Shown here in pieces: positions 32,234 through 41,201 of a stretch of DNA of 41,680 nucleotides; positions within the stretch are counted from its first letter, which is position 1, and each line of letters starts with the position of its first letter. The notes beneath the pieces are model-generated. The model searched no databases, had not been told where the DNA came from, and saw only the letters and a program-made list of their open reading frames with translations. Where the stretch lies: IMG/VR virus record IMGVR_UViG_3300020462_000014, positions 1 through 41,680 of that record. One strand, 5' to 3'. This DNA is from a virus. The translations under genes were made by a program, and so were the position numbers.

Positions 32234-32246
32234 TCCATATAACCTC

Positions 32247-32432
32247 CTACATTAGAGCGTTGACCAACACCACCAATGCAGAACCTGCAACTAACCAACC
32301 GCTTAGTTCTTGTCTTGAAATTTTAGTGTTCACTTTTTCGTGCAGTGAATCTATTCTTTCATTTGTTTTTTCTTGTGTTTCTATAATTATGTTTAAAAGT
32401 TCTTTGTTTGTATAGCCGTTTCCATTACTCAT
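32247..32432 (-). CDS. XhlA-like coiled-coil membrane protein (61 aa)
   Basis: An N-terminal coiled coil (ELLNIIIETQEKTNERIDSL, then HEKVNTKISRQEL) is followed by one membrane segment (LVAGSALVVLVNALM) at the very end. This matches haemolysin XhlA-type proteins that accompany holins. I start at ATG 32432, which overlaps the preceding stop as ATGA. The in-frame ATG at 32447 adds five residues that lie inside the previous gene. The stop TAG is part of the AGGAGG of the next gene. Confidence 0.7.
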   Translation of the reverse strand: MSNGNGYTNKELLNIIIETQEKTNERIDSLHEKVNTKISRQELSGWLVAGSALVVLVNALM

Positions 32433-32554
32433 ACAATCCAATCCCAATCATCTTCTGTATAATTGTCTGGTATTTTTGGACTTGCAAATCTATCTAGCCA
32501 AGCTAGAAACTTACTCATAAAATATCCAAAAAGGAAACCGACAATATAATCCAT
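32429..32554 (-). CDS. Small membrane-anchored protein (41 aa)
   Basis: ATG 32554 opens a 41-residue frame. An N-terminal membrane segment (MDYIVGFLFGYFMSKFLAWL) is followed by an acidic, Trp-rich tail (NYTEDDWDWIV). It is preceded by TCTTGATGG, a weak ribosome site, and overlaps the XhlA-like start as ATGA. It is probably part of the lysis cassette. Confidence 0.5.
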   Translation of the reverse strand: MDYIVGFLFGYFMSKFLAWLDRFASPKIPDNYTEDDWDWIV

Positions 32555-32561
32555 CAAGAGA

Positions 32562-33251
32562 TTATAGCATACGCTTCGGTCGTTTCCTTTTTATACTGTC
32601 AAATATCGTACGAATATTTCTATGAAAATTTATACTAGCAGTTGAGTAAGACATATATTTTAGAATATCCTCTGTTGGTTCTATTTCTTTTAAGTCTATA
32701 GGTTTATTAAAAAATATTGTGTTACATGGATTACCTTTTACTAAATTAATTGTTGCAGGTTTATTTATATCTTCTTGTACCCATGCAAGATTGATTGGTC
32801 TTAACCAAGCATAAGGATAAAAAGAACCTATAACAGCAGAACAATTAGTTTTGTCTACATTGTCTAATGGGTTCATTAAAGACATTTCTAAATCTTTATC
32901 ATCAGTTACAAATATCATACTTATTGTTTGTTGCAGAACAGCTCTTCCATCATCAGTAGCTCTAACAGATAACATATCACCCATCAATGTGTGCATATCA
33001 TCAGATGTACTATGAACTTTTTCATCTAACATATAGTTGTAATATGGTCCTTCTTTGTTTATACCAAATTCTATTTGTACACTTAATATTCCAGGCAAAG
33101 TAAAAAGTCTATTGTTTAATCCACCAATAGAGGGACAACCGTAAACATTATTATTTATTTTTTTTAACTCTTGTTGTAATGAAGGATGCATAAAATCGTT
33201 AGGTATATAAAAATATCCTGCTTTAGTTTTTTTTAATTTAGGATACACCAT
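32562..33251 (-). CDS. Unknown protein (229 aa)
   Basis: No family recognised. The 229-residue product starts MVYPKLKKTKAGYFYIPNDF, contains a beta-rich centre (TLPGILSVQIEFG, QQTISMIFVTDD) and ends very basic (SIKRKRPKRML). It follows three paralogous genes but does not show their KGYS or PKG motifs, so I treat it as unrelated. Its ATG shares a base with the preceding stop (TAATG). Confidence 0.6.
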   Translation of the reverse strand: MVYPKLKKTKAGYFYIPNDFMHPSLQQELKKINNNVYGCPSIGGLNNRLFTLPGILSVQIEFGINKEGPYYNYMLDEKVHSTSDDMHTLMGDMLSVRATDDGRAVLQQTISMIFVTDDKDLEMSLMNPLDNVDKTNCSAVIGSFYPYAWLRPINLAWVQEDINKPATINLVKGNPCNTIFFNKPIDLKEIEPTEDILKYMSYSTASINFHRNIRTIFDSIKRKRPKRML

Positions 33252-33970
33252 TACTTAAATCTTTTCTTAGACCAACTTGTATCACGATAATGATTTTGCA
33301 TAGTAGCATTAAAACCATTTTCAGCTAAAACATCTAACTCACCATCTTGTAGATACTCTGTCTCCATAGACCAGGACTCTCTTTGAAATGGTATTATCTG
33401 TGCTAAAGGTGTTCCTTTAGTTATAATGCCTGTAAAATCTTCTTTTAACCACATAGGAAAATGAAAGTTTAATACTTCTTTATCTGTATCTACTATGGCA
33501 GGTATCATTCTAAGAGGTGTATCATGCCAACCAAAGGGCTGTGTAATTAAACAACTGTAGCCTTTAGGTGTTTTAATTATTGTATTCCAAATGTAATTAA
33601 CAACTTGACTATTGTATCCAGTAGGTGGTTCTATTATATTTGTACTTGTGTTGTGTATTGTAAATAACAGCTCATCACTATTCCACTGCAAATCAAATAC
33701 ATTGTCTTTGTTGTGTTGAACAATCATATCTTTGCGTAGCTCTACAATATAACCTGCTTTCATAGTATCAATAAAAGGTAAACACTTTTTAAATGTCATG
33801 TTCTTTCCTTCATCTGTCATCATAAGTTTTTTATCAGGTGTTCCATCACTCATGTAAACAGGTGACATAGAATACCAAGATGGCTTGTATAGATAAGCAG
33901 GTTTAGGTGCAGGTTGTATTTTAGAATATCGTTTATTTATAGCTACAAATTTAATCTTTTTGTTTAGCAT
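33251..33970 (-). CDS. Paralogous unknown protein, copy 3 (239 aa)
   Basis: The shared plan of the three tandem genes is visible: an N-terminal PAP/K motif with an aromatic Trp-Tyr, KKCLPFIDTMKAGYIV, a Trp-containing beta strand, KTPKGYSCLI, a metal-or-ligand-like middle with IPAIVDTD, and TKGTPLAQIIPFQRESW. It is the most divergent copy. I chose ATG 33970, with AGGAAAC just before it, over the longer frame from 34015, which runs through the end of the previous gene. The family is known to me only as unknown proteins near tail genes of marine phages. Confidence 0.65.
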   Translation of the reverse strand: MLNKKIKFVAINKRYSKIQPAPKPAYLYKPSWYSMSPVYMSDGTPDKKLMMTDEGKNMTFKKCLPFIDTMKAGYIVELRKDMIVQHNKDNVFDLQWNSDELLFTIHNTSTNIIEPPTGYNSQVVNYIWNTIIKTPKGYSCLITQPFGWHDTPLRMIPAIVDTDKEVLNFHFPMWLKEDFTGIITKGTPLAQIIPFQRESWSMETEYLQDGELDVLAENGFNATMQNHYRDTSWSKKRFK

Positions 33971-34673
33971 TACGTTTCCTAAACAGTTTCCTATATCCAT
34001 TTTTAAATGAACCAAGGTTATTTACATAACCCCTAGCGGAAAGTTCTTCGTCCCATTCTTGTAAAACTAAATTATATTCTTCTCTTTTATAAGGAACTAT
34101 ATAACATAATGGTGTGCCTTGTGCAATGAATACATCTTTTACACCATTCTTTAACATGATTTGTGGATTAATTAAATGATATTGGTCAGTATGAATTATC
34201 CCATATGCAACTTCCCAATCAGGATTGTTGTGCCATAACATTGGTATTTGCATTATTGAGTATCCATCAGGAGTAATGCATTCCCAGGTGTTATCTAATT
34301 TAAAAACAAAATCAAAATTAGAATCGCCATAACTTAAAAACTGGTCACGACCATGTATTACTATTTCTATTCCAGGTATTCCTGTTTCAAATCTCCAGTC
34401 ACCATTATCTTTGTTATACATTAATTGTAAATCACATGGTGCAGGTATTACATATCCAGTATTAAAAACATCTACAAAAGATGGGCATAACTTTGCTGTT
34501 CTTGTTTCACTGTTAGGACCAGTATGTTTGTAAGGGTCTAATGGATTATGTTCTATATCTGCAGCAGCAGGTGTATTTTTCCATATCTCAGGTATAAAAT
34601 TTTTAGCAGGTTGTACAGTTACTTCTGAATTAAGTAATCCTTTTATAGGTGTTTGAAACTTTACATCTATCAT
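33951..34673 (-). CDS. Paralogous unknown protein, copy 2 (240 aa)
   Basis: The motifs line up with the copy upstream: QPAKNFIPEIWKN, RTAKLCPSFVDVFNTGYVIPAPCD, PDGYSIMQIPML, NPDWEVAYGIIHTD, AQGTPLCYIVPYKREEY and SFKNGYRK. There is no signal peptide or membrane segment. Its ATG overlaps the preceding stop (ATGA). Conserved Cys, Asp and His/Tyr positions suggest a binding or enzymatic fold, but none is recognised. Confidence 0.7.
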   Translation of the reverse strand: MIDVKFQTPIKGLLNSEVTVQPAKNFIPEIWKNTPAAADIEHNPLDPYKHTGPNSETRTAKLCPSFVDVFNTGYVIPAPCDLQLMYNKDNGDWRFETGIPGIEIVIHGRDQFLSYGDSNFDFVFKLDNTWECITPDGYSIMQIPMLWHNNPDWEVAYGIIHTDQYHLINPQIMLKNGVKDVFIAQGTPLCYIVPYKREEYNLVLQEWDEELSARGYVNNLGSFKNGYRKLFRKRNAKQKD

Positions 34674-35362
34674 TTGTTAAATCTCCTGTAACCATTTTTA
34701 AATTTAGATAAGGCTCTATGCATACTGCCTTCTATCTGTGGTTTATACTTATCATAGTTATTATCTATAACTAATTCATAATCTTCTCTTTTAAATGGAA
34801 CATAATAACATAAAGGTTCACCTGCTTTAATAAGTATTTCTTTCTTGTTACTTGTATAGCAAATTTGTAAATTAACTTCATTTACTACATCTGCTTTTAG
34901 AACACCATAAGCTACATGCCAATCAGGATTGTATTCATAAAACAGTGGTAATTGTCTTACACTATAACCTTTAGGAACAATTATTCTGTAAGGATAATTT
35001 AATTTAAATATTTGTTTTATTACAGGGTTAGGTAAAAAATTATTAAGCTGTCCTTGTCCATGCATTGATATATCAAAGGCTTCATTAGATGTTTTCCAAG
35101 CCCAATCATTTACACCATCACCATCAACACTTAACCATATATCACAAGGTGCAGGTAAAACAAACCCTTCTGTAAATATATCTAAGAAGTTAGGACATAA
35201 TTTTGCTGTTCTAAAGTTAGGTATTTCTGTGTAATTTGTTTCATACTCTACATCTGAAGGCATATTTTTATACCATTCAGGGATATAATTTTTGGCAGGT
35301 TGTGGTTGAAATTCTTTTATGTCTCTGTGTCCAACGACATCAGAAGTAAATATTATTTTCAT
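34670..35362 (-). CDS. Paralogous unknown protein, copy 1 (230 aa)
   Basis: First of three tandem paralogues: QPAKNYIPEWYKN, RTAKLCPNFLDIFTEGFVLP, PKGYSVRQLPLF, NPDWHVAYGVLKAD, KAGEPLCYYVPFKREDY and KFKNGYRR. It follows the MAHFAK protein and glycine-rich fibre genes. Tandem copies of one family beside host-contact genes may act on lipid, sugar or protein modification of the cell surface or tail; that is speculation. Confidence 0.7.
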   Translation of the reverse strand: MKIIFTSDVVGHRDIKEFQPQPAKNYIPEWYKNMPSDVEYETNYTEIPNFRTAKLCPNFLDIFTEGFVLPAPCDIWLSVDGDGVNDWAWKTSNEAFDISMHGQGQLNNFLPNPVIKQIFKLNYPYRIIVPKGYSVRQLPLFYEYNPDWHVAYGVLKADVVNEVNLQICYTSNKKEILIKAGEPLCYYVPFKREDYELVIDNNYDKYKPQIEGSMHRALSKFKNGYRRFNK

Positions 35363-35378
35363 TCTCCACCTATGTTAG

Positions 35379-35876
35379 CTAATCGCCTAAATCTTGTCCT
35401 TGTAATGCATCTTCATCAGCTTGTGTCCATTGAACAAATTCCCAACCTGTTGTATTGTCTGCTTGATATGCTGTTTCATTCCATCTATGTAGCCATATTT
35501 CATCAGCAGGTTTACTTGTAATATAATCAGGTTGTGCTGCTGCATCATTTGGGTCTATGTCTGCTAATGGATGAGGTAATGGAGCTACATATTCGTTCTT
35601 TGTATCATCCCAAGTCCAACTATCAAATGGTTTTGGTTCTTGAAATTTATCAAGAGAGCTATCATAAGTTCCACCAATGAATGCAAAGTTACCTCTTATA
35701 TTGCTGTTATAAGATGTTTGAACCCATGTGCCTTCTAGTTTTAAAACATTAGCTATAAAATCTAAACCAAGTTGTTCTGTATCTGTACCTGTAGATTCAG
35801 GGTCTGTAATTTCATTTCCAATAACAATAACTTGTTCTACTGTATTGTCATCTGCTATTTTTGCAAAGTGTGCCAT
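35379..35876 (-). CDS. Tail-region protein of the MAHFAK type (165 aa)
   Basis: It begins MAHFAKIADDNTVEQVIVIGN, has WVQTSYNSNIRGNFAFIGGTYD and a PKPFDSWTWDD motif. I know this arrangement from proteins encoded among tail genes of many marine myoviruses and podoviruses, where the function is not established. The C-terminal part is acidic and ends in an acidic, Trp-containing tail. Its ATG shares a base with the stop of the glycine-rich gene (TAATG). Confidence 0.7.
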   Translation of the reverse strand: MAHFAKIADDNTVEQVIVIGNEITDPESTGTDTEQLGLDFIANVLKLEGTWVQTSYNSNIRGNFAFIGGTYDSSLDKFQEPKPFDSWTWDDTKNEYVAPLPHPLADIDPNDAAAQPDYITSKPADEIWLHRWNETAYQADNTTGWEFVQWTQADEDALQGQDLGD

Positions 35877-36772
35877 TAGTATGTAATCGTTCCTGCACCA
35901 GTAAATGTATATATCTGATTGCCACCACTTGTTGATGCTGCTACCGAACCTGATGTTGCTGAGGCTACAGATGTGCTGCTTAGAATAACTGTTCCTGAAC
36001 CACCGCCACCACCATTAAAAGTTTGTCCATGGTTTCCGTGACCTCCGCCACCTCCGCCACCGCCGAGACTTCCAGAACCTCCACCGCCGCCGCCGCCTTT
36101 ACCGCCGCCGCCGCCTCCACCAGAGCCACCGCCACCGCCGTGTTGTTCTCCTCCTGCGTAGATACGATAGTAAGCACCGCCACCACCGCCTCCAGCACGA
36201 GTTACAGCAGAACCAGTAATTGATGATGAAGCACCTGAGCCACCTGCTCCTCTGTTTTGACCAGAAGCATTGCCACCTGTTGCTCCTGCTCCACCACCAC
36301 CAGAGTTACCTCCGCTATTTCCTTCAGCAGGAGAGTAACCTCCAGAGTTTCCTGCTTTGCTTGTGCCACCGCCTGAACCTCCTGTAGCAGCAGAACCGCC
36401 ACCACCTGTAGAGTTGACTAAAATATTTCCTGAAGTTGTTTCTGCAATTCTTGAAAACCCACCATTGCCACCAGTTGTTCCGTGACCTGCACCTGTACCA
36501 CCACTGCCACCTGCACCTACTGTAATTGTGTATTCAACACCTTGTATAAAACCTACTGTTCCTGTTCTGTATCCACCTGCACCACCACCACTAGCAGTAG
36601 AGCCTCCTCCACCACCACCGCCACCTAGACAAAGAAAATCAACTGATGCTTTACCACCCCAGTTGCTATCTTCTGTTAGGTTAGTGATGTCATCTAATCC
36701 GAACACACCTTGAAGTGCAGCAGTATCATCTGCTACATTTCCTATAAATCCATATTTTTTTCTTTCTACCAT
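35876..36772 (-). CDS. Glycine-rich tail fibre or adhesin (298 aa)
   Basis: After about 50 residues (FLCLGGGGGGGG start) most of the protein is Gly/Ser/Ala repeats with spaced short beta strands (GVEYTITVGAGGSGG, SGTVILS near the end). Such proteins form polyglycine sandwiches, as in phage S16-type receptor-binding tips, and vary quickly to change host range. The coding DNA has GGC/GGT runs that make it far richer in GC than its surroundings. The ribosome site is AAGGAG, 11 bases before the ATG. Confidence 0.75.
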   Translation of the reverse strand: MVERKKYGFIGNVADDTAALQGVFGLDDITNLTEDSNWGGKASVDFLCLGGGGGGGGSTASGGGAGGYRTGTVGFIQGVEYTITVGAGGSGGTGAGHGTTGGNGGFSRIAETTSGNILVNSTGGGGSAATGGSGGGTSKAGNSGGYSPAEGNSGGNSGGGGAGATGGNASGQNRGAGGSGASSSITGSAVTRAGGGGGGAYYRIYAGGEQHGGGGGSGGGGGGGKGGGGGGGSGSLGGGGGGGGHGNHGQTFNGGGGGSGTVILSSTSVASATSGSVAASTSGGNQIYTFTGAGTITY

Positions 36773-36790
36773 TTAAAAAAAACTCCTTGT

Positions 36791-37117
36791 TTAGACGTCT
36801 ATTTCAAGAACGCTGAGTGTCATTTCTAAATCTGATGCTGCACCTGCCCAAGACCTGAGTTCATCAGCAGCTTCTAGTACTAGCTTTCCTCCAATAGGAT
36901 TTATTGCAGTTTTCGCTGGTACTGATAATGCTGATACTAGGGCTGAGACAACTGAACCATCATTCATGTCAACATTTAAATCTGCAGCATTTGTACCGTC
37001 TACGTTAGCAACTTGACAGTGGATAACCACTGCAATCTTGCTAGCAGGACAAGTATAAACTACTGCATCTGCACTAGAACCTAGTGCTGTGTTAACTGTT
37101 TGAAACGCTTCTGCCAT
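36791..37117 (-). CDS. Tail or fibre-associated beta protein (108 aa)
   Basis: A 108-residue, low-charge, beta-rich protein (start MAEAFQTVNTALGSSADAVV). The alternating pattern and lack of Lys/Arg clusters resemble small virion decoration or tail proteins. A GGAG ribosome site is present. No family can be named. Confidence 0.6.
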   Translation of the reverse strand: MAEAFQTVNTALGSSADAVVYTCPASKIAVVIHCQVANVDGTNAADLNVDMNDGSVVSALVSALSVPAKTAINPIGGKLVLEAADELRSWAGAASDLEMTLSVLEIDV

Positions 37118-37143
37118 AATTTATCTCCAATATAATTAATTAA

Positions 37144-37347
37144 TTAACTATCTCCCAATACTATAGCACGACTTTGTGTCGCAGTCACGCTTGTAACCGA
37201 AAGACTTTCGTAAGTTAATCTAAGGGCTAGGGAAATCCCTGCTCCTCCTTCATTTAAAGTTAAATCTAAATCTTCATCTAACTTTGTATTTCCTTTAGCC
37301 TCTAAGACTAATTGACCACCTTCTTTAAGCATTACGAGCATACTCAT
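37144..37347 (-). CDS. Small beta protein, tail region (67 aa)
   Basis: The 67-residue product (MSMLVMLKEGGQLVLEAKGN) is preceded by a perfect AGGAGG and lies within two bases of the upstream gene. It has beta-rich, repeating Leu/Val content. A short AT palindrome (TTAATTAATTAA) is just downstream. Probably structural. Confidence 0.55.
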   Translation of the reverse strand: MSMLVMLKEGGQLVLEAKGNTKLDEDLDLTLNEGGAGISLALRLTYESLSVTSVTATQSRAIVLGDS

Positions 37348-37348
37348 G

Positions 37349-38251
37349 TTATCCTCCTAACGCCAAAACCATGCCGAGTGTTGTACCTGCACCTGGGTAC
37401 AATGTTATTTCACCTTGTCCACCCATTCCTGTATGTCCACCTGTAGAGCAGTAGTAATATAATTTAGAAGTTGCTCCTGCTATACCTAAAGTTTCAGGTG
37501 TAATTTCTATTTGCTGATAAGCATTAGCACTTCCAGGACTACCACTTGATGTTACATTAGTTGTAAACTCTGAACCTCCGCCATGAGTACCATCTCTTGT
37601 TACAGAAAATTTAAAGTTATGTCCTGATAAAGAACTATCTGATAAATCAAATTTGTATTTAAAACCTAATTGAAATATAAAATTAGCTGACCTTGTACCT
37701 GCACCTGAATCAGTACCTGATAAAAAGTAAAATACATTCTGACTTCCTGAACCATCATCAGCTACTTTTACTGTAATAACAATAGTCTGTGATGCAGTAC
37801 CTGCGGTGATACCATCTATCTGTGCTTGAATATTAGAACTTGCATTATTAAGATATTGAAACTCTGTATTACTTATGCTTCCATCACCAATAATTGTTGC
37901 AGCTATTGAAGAAGGACCAGCATCTATTCTGTCATGAATGTCTTCAAACATTTCTTTTACAACTGCCATACGAACTACAGTTCCGTCTGCATGTGTAGGG
38001 TCTGTAGAATGTCTACCTTCTACATCTCTAGTTATAGCAGATAAGGTTACACCTGATGAACCAGTTACTAATACAACTTCTCTGTTTGAAGCATTGTCAG
38101 GGTCTAATACTAAATAATATGATGCTGCTATGTTGGATGTTCCATTTGAAGTAGGTGCGGAAGTTAAAGTTGCAGATGTGCTACCTGATGCTAATACACC
38201 ATTTAATGTTGTTTCAAAAAAGTTTGAAAATTTTACTTCTTGTGCTGTCAT
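37349..38251 (-). CDS. Tail fibre-like protein (300 aa)
   Basis: The N-terminal half has a structural repeat start (FFETTLNGVLASGSTSATL) and a collar-like segment (GDGSISNTEFQYLNNASSNI, then QAQID) typical of fibre attachment regions. The C-terminal half carries FKYKFDLSDSSLSGHNFKF and LYYYCSTGGHTGMGGQG, a cupredoxin-like pattern common at the ends of marine phage fibres, with His and Cys at metal-ligand-like positions. It probably contacts the host or holds the glycine-rich tip. It starts directly after the stop of the 643-aa gene. Confidence 0.7.
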   Translation of the reverse strand: MTAQEVKFSNFFETTLNGVLASGSTSATLTSAPTSNGTSNIAASYYLVLDPDNASNREVVLVTGSSGVTLSAITRDVEGRHSTDPTHADGTVVRMAVVKEMFEDIHDRIDAGPSSIAATIIGDGSISNTEFQYLNNASSNIQAQIDGITAGTASQTIVITVKVADDGSGSQNVFYFLSGTDSGAGTRSANFIFQLGFKYKFDLSDSSLSGHNFKFSVTRDGTHGGGSEFTTNVTSSGSPGSANAYQQIEITPETLGIAGATSKLYYYCSTGGHTGMGGQGEITLYPGAGTTLGMVLALGG

Positions 38252-40183
38252 CTATGCTCCAAATTTCATAAATCCTAATGCGTTAATACCAAACACATTA
38301 GCAGAAGTTACGTCTGTAACAACATTTTGTCTAGTACCACGCACCGTAATTATAGCATATTGTACTACACTTCCTACTTCTGTATTAGATTGTATAGGAT
38401 AAGTTATTCTTTCTACAACGCCTCTTATTATTTCATTAGGGTCAAATATTTCTAAAGTAACAGCATCGCCTTCTTTGTCTCTTAAAGTATTGTATAGTGC
38501 ATCTCCTAATCCTTTAACTTTAACTGGCTTTCTACCAGGTCTATGCACTCTATCAGATATGTTTATAGGTATTTGTGCTACTACAGTTTCTGGTCTAGGT
38601 AATGCTCTAAATTGTACAGATTTTACTTTAGGTGTATTAGATGTATTAGTAGTAGACAAAGTTATTTTACCAACAATGTATCTTGCAACTTCTTCTATCT
38701 GATTTTCTTGGTCACCTGTACCACCAACTTGTGTTATAGCAGTTTTGTAAGAACTATCACTGGCATTATTTAAAGATTCAAATTTTGTAGAAAAAGATAA
38801 ACTTACTGAAGTATCAGTTGGCAGTGCTTCTGTAGATATTTCTGCACCTACCCATTGTTTTTCTTCTGCTGTATAAAAATCTGCAGCAGGCAAAACTAAA
38901 TATCCTGTGCTTTCAAAAGCAGAAGTTTGTGTGTATGTACCGCTAGCAGATACAGTAAATGTAAATTTTTCATTTACTTGACAAATGCTGTACACATTAC
39001 CACCAGCGTTAGCTTTATAATATCTAGCTATACCAGCAGTAGGTAAATAGTATCTCCATAAATAAGCAGTGCTTGCTGATTCTTTTATGCCTGTGTATAT
39101 AGAATCTCTTGTTGTATATAAAGCATAAGGTGCATTATCAATACCATCTTCATCCCATTCTTTTATTAATTGATTTCCTGTTAACACATACAAATCATCA
39201 GAGACTGTTAAATCTGCACGATATAATCTTCCAAGAACTTTGCTACCTGTTGAGGCAGTTTTAGTTCCATAAAAAATTATGCCCTGTGATTCAACTACAC
39301 AAGTTGGAGACTCACCAGCTATTTCTGTTTCTCCTTTAGCAGTTAATGTTCCAGATATATCTTTGATTGAATATATATATCCATCTGAGGCAGTTGCTAA
39401 TATAACAGCACCTGCATCACATACATCTGTAAATGTTTGACCTGTTCCTAGTGTAATAATTGCAGTACCTACAGTAGTATTACCATCGTAAGCATGTATT
39501 GCATTTCCAATAGAAACTAAAAATTGATTTTTAACTGACCATATTTTGTCATATACAGCAGCAGACATTTTCTGTGTTGACGAACCTCCTGAAGGTAGTA
39601 ATTCTATTTCTCCATTACCACCATTGTTAGCAGTTATATATAAATCTGTACCATATGCGGCTAAACCTTTTATTTGATATCCTCCTGTAAGGTTTAATGA
39701 AACTGTAGAATAAGTACTTCCTCCATCTTCTGATACATATAGTGTTGTATCATCAGATACATATATTTTTGTACCAACTGTTGCCATATAATTGTCATTA
39801 TCAGAAGAAGTTAAAGCACGATTGTTAGTTGTAGTATGTAATAAACTTACTGCATAAGAACTACCTAAGTCACTATTAAAAACATCTACACATTGACTAT
39901 CCCAAAATCTAGTTGTATCTGACTCTGTGCCATTAGTTCTATGTGCTGTATCTAAATTAGAACCACCAGAAAAATTGTTTCTAGAAAATATACGACCAAC
40001 ACCTGTAGTAAAATCTTCTGCATTTTGTCTTACATTTATACCAGACTCTGTAACATCTGTAGATTGTATAGTCATATCTCTATTAGGACCAACTGCACTT
40101 CTTAATAAAATGTCATCAAGTTTTAAATCATATCCAAATCTTTTAGGATTACTTATATTTATTGTTGTAGCTATCCTAGGCAT
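38252..40183 (-). CDS. Tail hub or nozzle-like protein, beta-propeller (643 aa)
   Basis: The N-terminal 80 residues begin MPRIATTINISNPKRFGYDL. Residues about 100-420 hold repeated short blades (KIYVSDDTTLYVSEDGG, DLYITANNGGNGEIELL, GYIYSIKDISGTL) that look like a beta-propeller. The C-terminal part (PGRKPVKVKGLGDALYNTL onward) is a separate beta domain. Position after the adaptor gene and before the fibre genes suits the distal tail or nozzle of a podovirus. Its ATG shares a base with the preceding stop. Confidence 0.6.
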   Translation of the reverse strand: MPRIATTINISNPKRFGYDLKLDDILLRSAVGPNRDMTIQSTDVTESGINVRQNAEDFTTGVGRIFSRNNFSGGSNLDTAHRTNGTESDTTRFWDSQCVDVFNSDLGSSYAVSLLHTTTNNRALTSSDNDNYMATVGTKIYVSDDTTLYVSEDGGSTYSTVSLNLTGGYQIKGLAAYGTDLYITANNGGNGEIELLPSGGSSTQKMSAAVYDKIWSVKNQFLVSIGNAIHAYDGNTTVGTAIITLGTGQTFTDVCDAGAVILATASDGYIYSIKDISGTLTAKGETEIAGESPTCVVESQGIIFYGTKTASTGSKVLGRLYRADLTVSDDLYVLTGNQLIKEWDEDGIDNAPYALYTTRDSIYTGIKESASTAYLWRYYLPTAGIARYYKANAGGNVYSICQVNEKFTFTVSASGTYTQTSAFESTGYLVLPAADFYTAEEKQWVGAEISTEALPTDTSVSLSFSTKFESLNNASDSSYKTAITQVGGTGDQENQIEEVARYIVGKITLSTTNTSNTPKVKSVQFRALPRPETVVAQIPINISDRVHRPGRKPVKVKGLGDALYNTLRDKEGDAVTLEIFDPNEIIRGVVERITYPIQSNTEVGSVVQYAIITVRGTRQNVVTDVTSANVFGINALGFMKFGA

Positions 40184-41193
40184 TAGGACTGTATTCCAAA
40201 TACCAATCCATCAACAGAAACTGACTCTGGATATTTTGCTCTTAAAAATTTTCTAGCTTGATTTAATAACAACTGTTGATATTGAAGTAATGAGTTTCTT
40301 ACACTATTAGAACTTCCCACAGGATAATTAGATACAGCTAATTGGTCTGATATATAATCTGTTGTAGCTGCAGGTATGTCTCTACCAGCTAACATTTGTG
40401 CTGCAACACCAGCCATAATAATAGGTTCATATTCTTGTTCTAAACCAATGCTTGATAATGTATCTGTTTCTAAAGTAGGTTCTATAAACTTCTTTTTAAA
40501 TGTTACGTATGCTGTATGACCAGAAGCTATTCCTGTAAATTGCATAGCGTGTACAACTGATGGTCCTGTTGTGTAAGTAAATGTTCTTTCTACACCGTCA
40601 CTATCATTGTATGAAAAAGGATTTGGTAATTCTACTAATGTACAAGGTACTGCTTGAAAATTAACTCCAGTTGTATCTGAATTAGAACTGAAGTCTGTGT
40701 ATTGAGATATCGCACCAATAACAGAAACAATATAGTTATGTGTACCTAAATCATTGTAAGCACCAAGTAATGTATATCCATCTCCTGTAGTTACAGTTTG
40801 TGTATCTACTGCAAACAAAGTAGGAAATAAATTATTTATTTGGTCTTTAACTGCATCAAAAACATTTTTTCTAGGAAATGGTGGAGCTATTTTTATTATA
40901 TCACCAGCAGTATGACTAGTTGCTGCAGTTCCTCTTGCTGCTCTTTTTACAGTAATTGTATTTGTAACTGAGTTTAAATCAGTACATATCATTAGTTCCT
41001 GATTTATTTCTATTATTGTGCCTTTATCTAAAGCATCTTCTTCTTCAATAGATAACATATCTCCATCGAAAACAACACTAGTTATTGAGTTATTAATACC
41101 TGTTGCTAATGTAGTATAACTTACTACATCATCCATAGGTTCTAAGTATTCCCTATAAACTCTGTCAACAAGACCTCCAATGTCTGTACTCAT
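40183..41193 (-). CDS. Head-tail adaptor-like protein (336 aa)
   Basis: The product has 336 residues. The N-terminal helix (GGLVDRVYREYLEPMDDV) is followed by a beta domain with a turn-rich IEINQELMICTDLNS and TVKRAARGTAATSH, which resembles insertion domains seen in fibre and connector proteins. The C-terminal helices (YEPIIMAGVAAQMLAGRD, LQYQQLLLNQARKFLRA) resemble adaptor proteins that bind below the portal. It is the second gene after capsid, as expected for a connector. Confidence 0.6.
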   Translation of the reverse strand: MSTDIGGLVDRVYREYLEPMDDVVSYTTLATGINNSITSVVFDGDMLSIEEEDALDKGTIIEINQELMICTDLNSVTNTITVKRAARGTAATSHTAGDIIKIAPPFPRKNVFDAVKDQINNLFPTLFAVDTQTVTTGDGYTLLGAYNDLGTHNYIVSVIGAISQYTDFSSNSDTTGVNFQAVPCTLVELPNPFSYNDSDGVERTFTYTTGPSVVHAMQFTGIASGHTAYVTFKKKFIEPTLETDTLSSIGLEQEYEPIIMAGVAAQMLAGRDIPAATTDYISDQLAVSNYPVGSSNSVRNSLLQYQQLLLNQARKFLRAKYPESVSVDGLVFGIQS

Positions 41194-41201
41194 GAGGACT
41201 C

